Shown: in pieces, positions 11,505 through 22,489 of the stretch
How positions within the stretch are numbered: position 1 is the stretch's first letter
How the letters are laid out: the number at the start of each line of letters is the position of its first letter
Assembly (NCBI RefSeq): GCF_026210795.1
Contig: NC_089450.1
Location: 930,001-994,000 of the forward strand
Direction: 5' to 3'
Length of the DNA stretch: 64,000 bases
Source of the DNA: Rhizophagus irregularis
Lineage: Eukaryota; Glomeromycota; Glomeromycetes; Glomerales; Glomeraceae
Notes under the pieces: generated by a model
What the model was told of the DNA's origin: nothing
Databases searched by the model: none
What the model saw: the letters and a program-made list of their open reading frames with translations, nothing else
Made by a program: the position numbers and the translations under genes

Positions 11505-13088
11505 GGTGTTTTTTTCATCTGTGCATTATGCACGTCATTGCTTTGTATTTGAAACATGTTGGTGATTATTCCATCTGCATAATACAGTAGCTTGTGGCCT
11601 TGTACGAAGTCTTTTAATAATTGTAATTTTTCATATCTACTTGAGAATATTATTATCCATTGATAGCAAATTATTTATTTCAGATGATAATTTTAAGCTA
11701 AATTGTTCCTTTCCAATGGAAATGGTAAGCTTCCGTGGATGTCCATGTTCCCTTGCATACTACTAAGTATTCTTAATTCCGTAAATTAGTCTTATTTTGC
11801 TAATTTTTTACCCGGTTTAGTTTAGCAATTTTCTTTTTTTTTTGAGACTACATAAAATTCAAAGAAGATGGAGGTCAAGAAGGGTTTAAATTTAATGAAT
11901 TAATGAGGAGAGCGAATGCGAATGACCTTCTACAAAATAATGCACATTACTTCATATAGCCACTATCCTAAACAACTTAACTAAGAGTTTTTTTGTATCG
12001 AATAATAATCATATTTGGGACAGTTTTATTTGCTATTTTTAGCAAAAAAGTATCCCTTAAAAGAAATTATATAACTAGGACAACGGAAACCGTTTAAGTC
12101 CTTCGGACGTTACTTTGTTGTATTTGTTTAATGATACGGGTGCAACTAAATTACTATATTTCAGAGGCTCGTATTAAAAAAAAGAAAATTTGTGACGGAG
12201 ACAGGGAATAACACAAATTTTATTAATGCAGTCCTTCGGACAATTATTATTGATATTCACTCGAAAGCTTGGGATACTTGTATTAGTAAGGCTGATGAAT
12301 AATAAGATTGTCCTATAAGAGTACAATGGTACTTTTTCGGTAATACATCCTATATAAGTATTAATCAAGTTCTCTTTTAAAGAAGAAAATGATACCTTCG
12401 TTATGTAAAAATGCGTTTAATTACTTTAATAGTATCATTAATAATTATTTGTACTATGATGAAGAATTGTACCAGAATTTGAAAAAATCAATTTAGAAAT
12501 TATGCTTTTAATAATGTTTAAATTGCAATTTACAATACAATTTGATATTTTTTTATATTAAAATCGGAATATTTAAATCTTTAAATTTAGACTTTTACTA
12601 TCATGGGCGGCCTTTCGAAATTATAAATCAATATAGTATTTATTGCCAGTTATTATTTTTATTGAATATTATTGACATAAAATCAATAATAGTACTAATA
12701 AAATTTCAAAATATGTTTTGTTTAATAGTTATTGGACAGAAAATTTGATTGCTCACGTAACTGCACATGATAAAATCGTAACAATAGGCTAGAGTTGCGA
12801 TCCGTCAATCCGTAAAATAAACACATTTCTGCCATTCTATGAATATTAAGTCAATAAAAAGAATATTATTTTTTTTGAGATATCTTATGAATATCTATCA
12901 ATACATAATATGATAAAAAAAAATAATAAAAGTAGGGAGAAAATTAAACGGATTGAAATTCATCCGGATTGGATGAAAATCAATCCGTTTTTATTTTCTC
13001 TTTTTTTTTTGTATTAAATAGTAATTTTTTAAATTACTAGATTGTGCATTGGAATGCAGTCTTATAATATATAAAAACTATTTAATCT
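11505..13088. other. Gene-poor stretch with a decayed coding trace
   Basis: At about 12200-12330 (+) an open stretch reads INAVLRTIIIDIHSKAWDTC before two TAA stops. It vaguely resembles the C-terminal helices of LINE-type reverse transcriptases such as the one at 57.2-57.7 kb. It is too short to call. Confidence 0.3.
12946..12990. repeat. Hairpin, 20-bp arms
   Basis: The arm at 12946-12965 begins aaacggattg and the arm at 12971-12990 ends caatccgttt. The arms pair with about two mismatches around a 5-nt loop. The same atccgtcaatccg wording appears at about 12800, so this may be a foldback relic rather than a functional RNA. Confidence 0.5.
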
Positions 13089-13364
13089 TTATTGCCAAAA
13101 ATGCGCCCTTTCGGATTCATCCGGGTCAAGGTACGTAATAATTTTCTTTGTATAGTACGACAAAGAAGGTTTGTTAAACTCAAAAACGACGATTTTCATT
13201 ACAGATTTTCTATTTATATTTCTACAAGTTTGTTTGTAATACCATATTTTATTTAACATGATGTCAATCACGCTTCTCCTAAAAAGAGCCATCCTTCTTA
13301 AGAAATTGATTATCCTGTATATCTGTATATCGACTCTTAAATCAGCCACACAATACATGACCAT
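13089..13364 (-). CDS. Hypothetical basic protein, 91 aa
   Basis: The ORF runs from ATG at 13364 to TAA at 13089. It is basic and mixed in composition, with RRMALFRRS near residue 25 and an acidic DPDESERAHFWQ end. There are no introns, signal peptide or recognised domain. Its composition is less AT-biased than neighbouring noise ORFs, which is the only reason to list it. Confidence 0.3.
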   Translation of the reverse strand: MVMYCVADLRVDIQIYRIINFLRRMALFRRSVIDIMLNKIWYYKQTCRNINRKSVMKIVVFEFNKPSLSYYTKKIITYLDPDESERAHFWQ

Positions 13365-13541
13365 CTATTAATTTAAATTAAATAGATAGTTCGTGATAAA
13401 TTCGTGTTTATTTATTAAATTCGCGTCAAGTAATAATTAATACTTTCAGAGATCTCAAATTTATTTTAAAAACAATTTTTTTTCATAAATCTTTGGTTTG
13501 AACTAATTATAAAAATTTCGATTAATTTGTAAAAAAAACAT

Positions 13542-13676
13542 ATGTTCGCTTATACGAAATTATTTGAAATTTTTACCGAGCAATTAGCGAGTGATACAAC
13601 CGATTCTGCATATTCGATAAAATCTTATCTAAATATGGTGCGATTTGCGATATGTGCAATGATTTTTTCCATTTAA
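13542..13676 (+). CDS. Hypothetical 44-aa ORF
   Basis: ATG at 13542 opens a 44-codon frame ending in TAA, with normal codon content (segments FTEQLASDTTDSAYS and NMVRFAICAM). It could be the first exon of a decayed gene, since nothing continues it. No family is recognised. Confidence 0.25.
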   Translation: MFAYTKLFEIFTEQLASDTTDSAYSIKSYLNMVRFAICAMIFSI

Positions 13677-13834
13677 TTTTCCAAAGGACAAAAGTTGTCC
13701 ATTGGATTTTTTTTTTAAGGACAAAACTTTAGTCCTTAATAAAATAAGAAATTTTTTTTTAAAAAAATTATATAAAAGCAACTTCATCCTTTATAGAAAA
13801 TTAAATAATTGTCCGGTTTCGTTTTAAATTTTAA

Positions 13835-13842
13835 TATAAAAA
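13835..13842 (+). promoter_or_regulatory. TATA-like box upstream of the MDNN ORF
   Basis: tataaaaa lies 113 bp before the ATG at 13948. TATA-like sequence also precedes the related ORF at 29127-29636. Confidence 0.35.
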
Positions 13843-13947
13843 GACCTTTGTTTTTTAGTATTTATTTTACTAAATATGAGCTCAGTACATCAAGACGATG
13901 CTTTAACCGTCCCTATCAAAATCAATTTAAATTACACTCTATTAATA

Positions 13948-14115
13948 ATGGATAATAATCCTAACCCTACTGATAATGGATCTAATCAACCACCAACCGT
14001 TAATCAAGTTCAAATAGTTAAAATGGAAAATTCTAGCAATGCTTCTGATAATAATATCTGTTGCATCGATTTCTGTCGCCTCCTGGATGCTTTACTTTCG
14101 ATATTTCGAGATTAA
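13948..14115 (+). CDS. Asn-rich small protein, MDNN family
   Basis: The conserved start is taken as ATG at 13948 (MDNNPNPTDNG), giving 55 aa. The frame is also open from ATG 13876 (79 aa). The DNA around 13948 (actctattaataatggataat) is shared with the starts at 29636 (-) and 31026 (+), and homology resumes at NQPPTVNQ, which also appears in the relic at 25.2 kb. The C-terminus has CCIDFCRLLDALLSIF, a short amphipathic Cys-containing helix unlike the tails of the other members. No domain is known to me. The N-terminal half is Asn/Pro-rich and probably disordered. Confidence 0.5.
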   Translation: MDNNPNPTDNGSNQPPTVNQVQIVKMENSSNASDNNICCIDFCRLLDALLSIFRD

Positions 14116-14711
14116 AAATATATTTACAATAATGTAGCTTATTTATATTAATGATTTGACGTTTGAGTGTAAAAAAATAATTACCAATAAAAATTAAAAT
14201 TGATTAATTTGTTATAAGTATTTTCGTAAAACTTTAATATTATGAAAATACTACAAATATTTTTATTAATTAATTAGAAATTTTATAATTATTTCTTATT
14301 ATTTATATTACGTCAATTAAATGTATTAGAATCTGTTCATTTCATTTATTATTATTTGATACTCATTTTTACTCGATAAATTATTAATTTAACTAAAACC
14401 ATTTGAATTAAAATCTTTATTTAATAAAAAAAAATAATTTTAAAAAAATCAAACCTAAACGGGAAAAGAATGAGAAAACCCAAATTTTTCGGGTTGAAAA
14501 AAAAAACTAAACCGAAAGAAGAAAAGGTCAAAAGGGAGAAAAATTTTTTTTAAAAAAAATCGGACAAAAAAAATTAATAATCAAAAAAAAAATTCTGATT
14601 AAAATAAAATTTTATTAACTGTTAAGATTTAAGGGGAGGGGTCATTCATATTGGGGTTGATGTTACATATTTCCTAACAAGCCATATTAATTTACTACGC
14701 CATTTGTAACA
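14116..14711. other. A-rich intergenic stretch
   Basis: Poly-A and poly-T runs around 14410-14600. No feature apart from a presumed promoter region for the HMG-like gene. Confidence 0.4.
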
Positions 14712-15152
14712 ATGTCTCAATTTTCGGTTAAGGTTAAACACAGTTGAGAAAGTTTCTCACTCACATGCTACCTCCTTTTACCATTTGCGTATTTTTTTTC
14801 ATTACAGTTGCGTTACTTTACAATGAAACAAACATATTTTCGCGAGCCAAAATATTCCGAGAGTTATCTTATTTCAAAGCCACAGAACCTATATGAACAG
14901 TATGTAAATGCTTTTGCATTCTCCGAAATGGTGAAAAATCAGAATACAACCTTGAATAAAAAGGAACTGCAGCAGCATGCGCAAAATAGTTGGCGAGAAA
15001 TAAGAACAAAAGATAAAAATATTATTCAGAACATTATTTCTGAATTATTAAAAACTCCTGTTCAGCCCTCTTTTTCCAATTTTTCCAATTTTTCTTCGAA
15101 AAATACACCTGCAACTGAACGTGAACCTTCTAATGATACTCAATTTCCATAA
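14712..15152 (+). CDS. HMG-box-like protein
   Basis: The best model has exon 1 at 14712-14726 (MSQFS), an 81-nt intron (donor gttaag, acceptor attacag), and exon 2 at 14808-15152. This gives about 119 aa. An alternative start is ATG at 14823 without the intron. Residues about 30-80 match an HMG box: NLYEQYVNAFAFSEMVK corresponds to helix 1, LNKKELQQHAQNSWREI to helix 2 with its conserved Trp, and the helix after KDKNIIQ to helix 3. HMG boxes bend or bind DNA, and Rhizophagus genomes carry many such genes. The tail is Ser/Phe-rich (SNFSNFSS), then acidic. The box is divergent and lacks an obvious RPxNaF opening, so DNA binding is inferred. Confidence 0.5.
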
Positions 15153-15653
15153 AACGCGATAGCACAAAGACATTCGTTTACTCTTTTACAAAATTCCAAG
15201 ACTGATTAAATTAATTAAAAAATAAATAAAAAAGAAGGAATAATTAGTGCAGGCCAAATTTATATTTCCTAATACGTGATTTGTAATTATAACTTCATAT
15301 CGTAAGCATCTTTGAACCAATTTTTAAATAGTATCTACAATTTTTTATTATTAATGATTGAAAAAAAAATTATACTGTAGTATATGAGATTAATGAGAAT
15401 TCGACATCGATATCTGCAACTGTGAAAAATTGAGCTAATTATAATAATAAAATTTAATTACAAACAAAAAATTGAAATTTTTGTTGGCGTGTTTCTATTT
15501 TTTATATCGAATAAAATTAGTAATTCATTATTCACGTTGAAGAGTTGAAGAAAAAAAGATAAAAATTTTTTTAAAGAGTAAACGGTCTAGATATTAGGCA
15601 TATTGTTATGAGATTAATTTCTTTTAAATGTAGATATTAAAATAACTAATTTA
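15153..15653. other. AT-rich intergenic stretch
   Basis: The convergent 3' ends of the HMG-like and Cys-rich ORFs. Nothing else was seen. Confidence 0.4.
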
Positions 15654-16015
15654 TTAGAATCTGAAAATTAACTTAGTTCGCTGATCATTGCATTCTTTGC
15701 ACAAGTAATGATCATGTTGCCCTCGCTCGTTGCAATCATTAATATCGCACCTTTCATTAAATATATGCAGAAATTTTTTTTTTTAACTTTACAGTTGTAA
15801 CAGCATTGATTACAAATCATGCTTGATGCCTCACATCTATTACACACAAGATGGGAGTGCGATCTTCTTGTTTCATAACCCGATCTTATGCATTCTGAAC
15901 GTTTATAATTATAAACTTTTTTTGCATTGACATTTCTTTCACATATATCACATGTATTAAATTTATCCAGACTAATCATTAGCTTACGGTAACCCTCACT
16001 TTGACTAATGATCAT
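15654..16015 (-). pseudogene. Cys-rich zinc-binding protein with a homopolymer frameshift
   Basis: From ATG at 16015 the frame carries CDIC, then a basic stretch, SHSHLVCNRC, and MICNQCCYNC. It then shifts frame at a run of eleven T (15774-15784, + strand). In the next frame the pattern continues cleanly as RCDINDC and HDHYLCKEC, ending in TAA at 15656-15654. The repeated CxxC / HxHxxCxxC pairs indicate at least two zinc sites of RING or zinc-ribbon type. The original frame beyond the T-run keeps reading but loses the Cys pattern, so a one-base indel (real or a sequencing error) is likely. A related ending occurs in the ORF at 2244-2456. Function unknown. Confidence 0.5.
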
Positions 16016-16215
16016 CAATTTGAAAATTGAAATTGTTAAAGGTATAAGAAGAAGTTTATTAAATATAATAAATAGTTTTTTGCTATAAGATATAAAAACT
16101 AGGTATAATTTAACTAATGATATATAAAATTAGTCGAATGGAAAAAAAAAATTAAGGGCTACTCCTGAATAATAAATTAATTGATTTAGTTTTGATTTTG
16201 TTTAGCAAATCCTTA

Positions 16216-19200
16216 TTATAAATTATTAGACTTTTTATGAATTTTGAGCTTATTTAATAACTTTCTTTTCATTTCTGGAAATTCATCATTATTCCATTCA
16301 TCATTTTTAATTTGCTCTAGAACTTTTCTGCGCGTCTCATCAAAATTAGCATGATAATATCTAATAAAATAATAAAAAAAATAAATCAAAAATTCTGAAT
16401 AAGATAATAAAAAGTAAATTGAGAGAGCTATATGAGAAACTTACATCACATCAGGAAACCAGGTTTTCCAACGTCTTTGATTTGGAAATAAGTAAAATAG
16501 CTCAATGTCCGACAAAATCTAACATTTTTAAGAATAAAATAAATACTCGTTATTATTACAATATCAAATTAAGAAATACTGTGGGTAAATAATATATATT
16601 ATTATAGGACTTTATAAATACCTCTGCCTTTTGCATAAAATACGAAGCCCTATTATTATCTTGCTCAATAGCATTACTAAGTAATCCAATTAACAAATTC
16701 ATAAGATATATAGCGATTAATAAAGAGAATAAAACCATTAATCCGGCAAGTGGTGGATTATTTCCATACTCCCATTTAGATAAAGAATTTAAATCTCCTA
16801 TTAAAAAAGTTAATAGAAAAATAATTTGGTTATATCAAATATTTAAAATTAAAAGAAAATAAAGACGGAGAATGAATATTAATTATACCTATGAGATACA
16901 AATACATTGAAAAAAGTGAAGTTCCATAATTAGTAAACAAATTTGTGTTATTATTAGGTTTGTCCTCTAACTTCCAAGGATTATTAGGGTCGTCATTATC
17001 TGCAGGCGGCTGTTCAGTTAAACTATAAATGTCCCTCGGTTTCAAAAGAATAAAAAAAGCATGAGCAAAGCTCACAATGATAATAATTAAAACGATTAAG
17101 AAGGAAGAAATCTTTTTTGCAACACTAATAATAATTACAAAATAGACACCAAATGATTCTAAAGCTCTAAAAAACAACAAAAATTTGAAATCTAATAATA
17201 GACATGAAATTGAAATCAAAAAATAAATTTTATCACCAGTACATAACCAATAAATAGATGTACAAGTAGGAATTAAATATGCTCCCAAATCTAAAATAAT
17301 ATATAATATACAATACATATTAGTACTTAGTAATATATTTGGTGGGCATATGATAAATAAATAAATTCGTTTCTTACCAAAATAGTTCCAAGGATCCAAA
17401 ATCCATTCAATAGGATCATATATGAACTGACGAAATTCAAAAATGAAGTGAATAAATCCGAGAATAATTGAAGCAATTAAAAGTCGTTCTCTGATATTAT
17501 CAGGTATTAACTCTCTAGTAAGTGTTGTAGCAGCTGTAAAACATCCAAGTAAAGCGGTAAATAAAATCCAAATTCCGAAATAATAATATTTTCCATACAA
17601 ATTCCACTTGAAATTAATTAATGCTTCTCCATTCCATGTCTTATATATTGATCTATTGATTGTTTTTACAAATGGACTTGGCTTGGGCTTTATTAATTCC
17701 TTCCACCAATCATATTCATGTGGATAACTAACAAATTTGATATAGGGAACAATAAAAGTAATTGTGGGTTTTGGTTTTTCATCAGAAAATATTGAATTAA
17801 TTCTCTTTGATATATAGTAATAATATCTATAGTAAATCTCAGTAAACCCATCAGTTATAATCTCATTAATAATGTTAAAATAACTTAAAATATAAAATAT
17901 TGGAAAGGAGATAGGGAATGTTAAGAAAAATATTAAACATTCAAAGATTCCAAATATTATTAACACTAAGACTCTAATAACTGTTTTATCTGTGTGGTTA
18001 TAAATATTACTAATTTGTTGAATACATTTTGTCCAAAAGATGGATCGTGATAAATCAACTATTTCAATATTAGAAAATGAATAAAGATGTGAAGTTCTAA
18101 GAGGTACTATTTTATAGTTAGGTGAATCTATTATCATGTTTGTATCCGATGAAAATTTCGTGACATATTCAGGATAGTATTTATTCAATAATTCCATTGA
18201 CTTAGTAATAATGCTTAAAAATGCCTTATTATTTTCTGGGTCTTGATTAAAAAGATCTAAGCATTTCTTATAAATATTATCTATTAATTCTAAATCATTT
18301 GCCTCAATTGCGAATATTAACAATGCATTGTCATATTTTAAAAAATCTTCATTATTATTTTTAACATATGAAACCCATCCACGAATTAATTTATTACAAT
18401 TAATTTCATCATTCTCTTTTGCTTCTTTTGCGAAGACAACATAAATTACTTTTTTGGTCATATTAAGAAACTTGCCACAGCAGTGCCTAGCGTCTTTATC
18501 AACTTTTGGGTTGCCGATCATCTTTTGGACCTTTTTGATACTTTGCTCAGGATCGTGCACATAATAAAAATAATTCAAAGAAATTAATTCCCGATCTTTA
18601 GAATTTAATCTCACATCTTTGTTTAAACGGAAAATAAAAAAACCGATCTTTGTTAAAATGGCAATCTCATCATTATTTATCATTTGTCCCATAAGTATAT
18701 CGATACTTTCTTCATTTAAATCGCAAAATAAACGAACTAAATCTCTATCAGCCTTTAAACTATCAGTTATTTGAAATTCAAATTTTTTGGGATCCACTGC
18801 TAATTCTTCAATCTTATTTTTTCGTTTAATAAAATTTTCCTTTAATTCTTTTCTCCATTCACTATTTTCATTCTCTAATTTTTTAAATGTAGATATCCGT
18901 TCCGTAGAATCTTTTACTAATTCATCATTGATTTTACATATTACTATATTATTAATAATTTCGTTTCGTTCATGTTCATTAATATTGGCTAATTTTTCGA
19001 TTTTAAATTTTCTTATATTATTAATAATATCCTCTGGTTTAGAATCACTTTCTAATTCTTCAATTTTAGTTTCTATATGATCAATAAAATCATCTGCTGG
19101 TTTAATTGAATCTTCCCCTAATTTCTCAATTTCAGTTATTCCTATCTCTCTAATTAAGTTTTCCAGTTTTTTAAATTTAGTTATTCGTTCTTTTTTATTT

Positions 19201-22200
19201 ACCCATTTAATAAACTCATCCACAGAATTTTTAATTTCAGTTGCATTTTTCAAATTATTTTCCTCTGTTCCGTCAGTTGTAGCATTTTCTTCAATGAAAT
19301 TGTTGGTAATAAAATTTTTCACTTCCTCTTCAATTTCATTTATATCTTCTATCTTATCTAATTCTTCGACAAATTCGATAAATTTATTCACGGATTCTTT
19401 AATCTTAGATTTCTGTGATTCCTGTTGCTCTTCACTAGCTGTTTCTATACTTTTAATAAAAGTTTCCTTTGCTCTATTGATCCTAATTTTTACATTTTCC
19501 TCAATAAACATTTTCGCTGATTCTTTAATCATAGCTTTCTCCACTTTATCAATAATAATACCATTTGCTCTTTCTCCCGCTAGTATATCTTCAAGAATAT
19601 TCTTCCCCGATTTATTACTTTCGATTTTATCTATCTCTTTAGTGTAATCTTTCACTAATTTTTCAATAAGAATTTCAAACTTATTAAATTTCTCATTAAT
19701 ATTGCTGAGATTTTCTTCCTTTAAATCTTCAAATTTATTTCCTTCTATATATTCCTTTAATTGACTAGTAGTTTGAAATAAATTTCCAAATCTATTAGGT
19801 TTCGGTTTATTAACTATTATTCCAATTTTAATTATTATTTTGGTTAAATTTTTCACTAATTCTTTAATATCGAAGTTCTGTTCAATTTGATCAATATGAT
19901 CCCTAGGAACTCCTTCATGTTCATTAGTATTTCTTTCTTTCTGCTTATCTATTTTTTTTACCAATTCTTTAATCCCATCATTAGTTTTATTTAGAGTTAT
20001 TCCATTATAATGTTCCACTTCTTCAATCATACTTTCCAATATACATTCAATTTCATCATCAGTTAATAATTCTACATTGGTGGAAAAGTCTTTCTCTGAT
20101 CTTTTAGTTTTAATAAGAAGTTTCTTCACGAATAATTTAATCTTAGTTACCTCTATCTCTTTAATAAACTTTTTTTCCAAATCATTAATTTTCTCATTTC
20201 GTTTATCTTTATCTGGATTGGTCTCAATAATTTTATTTATTTCTATAATGTAAGATCGTTTTATTAAATCCCTTATCTTAAGCAGCTCGCTCACTACTCT
20301 TTTATTTTCATCATAATAATCATCCTTTAATTTACGTAAATCTTCGATATGTTTTTCTTTAAAGATTCCTCCAATTGTTTTAATAATATCTTTAGCATCA
20401 TTTTGTAATTCAATTACGAACCTACGAAGATAACCATCTTCATTTAAATATTTGATAATTTTCTCCTGTATCGGATCAATAACTTTTTCCACTAATGATT
20501 GTTTAATGCCCTCATCGAATGATCCTTTTTTATTTATCTGTTTTATCTTCTTGAGAAAATAATTTTCTAAATCTATTTTAATTTTCTGTTTTTTTTCGTT
20601 ACTTTTTAATTCATTGATTAATTTTTCAATTAATTGAATTTTATCTTCTTGTTCAGTCGATTTTTTCTTTTTCTCCAATCTCTCTAAAACTTCTAAGGAC
20701 ATATCGTCACTCTTCCATTTACTCAATATTTTTTTCAAATTTTTTATCATCAGTTCAGCATCTAAATCCTTAGGTTCTTTTTCATCCAAATCTTTTAGTA
20801 AATTGTTCCTCAACTCCGATTCTGCATCACTCCTTTTCGAATTCATAGAAACTTTCTCTAATTCTTCCATTCTAAATTTCCAAATCATAGAACCTTTCTC
20901 TAAATGATATTTTCCTTCCTTCAATTCAGAAAAATTTGTATTCTCATACTCATAATTGTTGGCTTTCAATTCCTCACTAGGTTCAACTTTGTCAACTTTA
21001 ATAGTGTGGTTATGGTAGACGAATCTATAGTTTGTATGTTGATGTTCAGAACGATAAAATAGATTACGAAGGTTTGATTGATTCGGAGTATTTGGTTGAT
21101 TTGAAGGATCTTGTTTCGGAGGCTCAATTAATTCATCTGAACGAGTGCGTATTAATTTATTTAAACAATCACTATCCAATAAAGAAAGCAATAAACAACT
21201 TAAGGTTTGATCTTTAGTCATAAGATTATACATTCGTTTAATTAGTTTATCCCGCTTTCTATCTGAATCCTTTGAATCCTTTGAACTCTCTAAATATTTT
21301 AATTCAAATAACGCAATAGGAAATCCCAGTTGAATTGAATAAACTACAATTCTCTCATCTTTTAATCTAATACAAGTGTAATCTTCATTATTAAAAATTT
21401 TAATTTCCTTTGTGTTAATCTGTTAATTTATTTTAAGAAACGAAGAATTAGTTTTGATTTCAAATAAAATTTAGTAATATAAATGTAAATTTATTAATTA
21501 CCCCATAAATATTTCTATATATAATTGTAGCGTAAGCAGTAGTGATGTCCCATTCGTATAAATCGTTATTTTTGAGAAACCAAATTTTATCATGTTTTGA
21601 TATGCTTATCACTTCCGCTTCTTTGGGTACTGTATAAATCTTTTGACACTTACTTTTTCCAGATTGTATTGAATAAATGCAAACGATATTTATCATCTTG
21701 TAATAGCTGCTGACGTCTGCTGTACAACCGGTACACCATATAATAAATTCTCCTTTCAAGTTAAAATTACAAAATTGTACATTACTATAACAAAATTCAA
21801 AATACAAATCTATACTTTGTTTGTTATTCATATTGATTATCCCTAATAAAAAAAAATTGTTCATGAGATATTTACTATTTAACGATTATAATAGATAAGT
21901 AATTATATTTACCGATATTATGATCATCATAATCATCATCATAAATGTACGCCAGTATCTTATCATCAGATACACACATATGGCGAATTATTCTTTCATT
22001 ATTTACTTTAGCACACCCGGCTTGTAAAACTTGGTCATTGTCTTCCGGAACTTCTTTGTTTCCTTGTTTGTTTTCATTTTTGTCGCCTTCTCGTATTACA
22101 TATTTACATTCTCGTATATTTGTTTCGTTTTCATAAACATTCCAACCAACAAATTTTTTGCCTTTTTCACTTTCGTTATAAATAACAAGATACTTGCCGT

Positions 22201-22477
22201 TTGGCGATATGTTTATCATTGACTGAGCCCATTCAAGAGACTTATTTTCCTCGATCTCATTTTCAGATTGTTCAAGATATTTAGATATATATATATCAAT
22301 GACGACGTTATTACTCATATTGGTTATTTTGGTTGATATCAAAGGTTCTCGTGGCACATTTTGTGGCACGTGAGCGTATTGGTTTTGTGGCATTTCTATC
22401 ACGGTCTCAATTGGATGTGGCTGAGCCGGTTCAAGCGGCTTATTTTCAGAATCTTTATCAATGATGGCATCACTCAT
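16216..22477 (-). CDS. WD-like / ion-transport (TRP-like) membrane protein with a giant charged helical insert
   Basis: Seven exons: 22477-21913, 21842-21502, 21419-17378, 17290-16889, 16797-16622, 16518-16445 and 16360-16216 (TAA). Every junction is GT..AG and keeps phase, giving about 1,914 aa. Residues about 1-370 look like beta-propeller blades (SPNGKYLVIYN, VGWNVYEN, ICVSDDKILAY-type strands). About 476-1180 is an uninterrupted Glu/Lys/Ile-rich, coiled-coil-like region. About 1450-1870 holds multiple membrane segments and a pore-like part (DPWNYFDLGAYL, NYGTSLFSMYLYLIGDLNSL, PPLAGLMVLFSLLIAIYLMN), followed by a short basic tail. The WD-plus-ion-transport layout is familiar from Rhizophagus proteins annotated as ion transport/TRP-like. 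It presumably forms a cation channel in a cell membrane. ATG 22489 or 22588 would lengthen the N-terminus; 22477 (MSDAII) is preferred by general resemblance to family starts. Confidence 0.85.
17291..17377 (-). other. Stopless 87-nt intron (multiple of three)
   Basis: Within the ion-transport region the open frame contains 29 codons bounded by gtaaga (from 17377) and ttttag (ending at 17291). Removing them joins DPWNYF to DLGAYL, the continuity expected for this family. Because the insert is 3n and stop-free, a naive ORF call would include it. Confidence 0.8.
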
Positions 22478-22489
22478 TATCTCCATCAT

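Noticed and set aside
12190-12330. Possible LINE C-terminal trace
   Set aside because: About 30 codons, two stops, and only a vague similarity; kept as a note in the intergenic entry.
18787-19647. Ser/Ile/Phe-rich + strand frames of about 100-117 codons
   Set aside because: Antisense shadows of the Glu/Lys-rich insert of the ion-transport gene.
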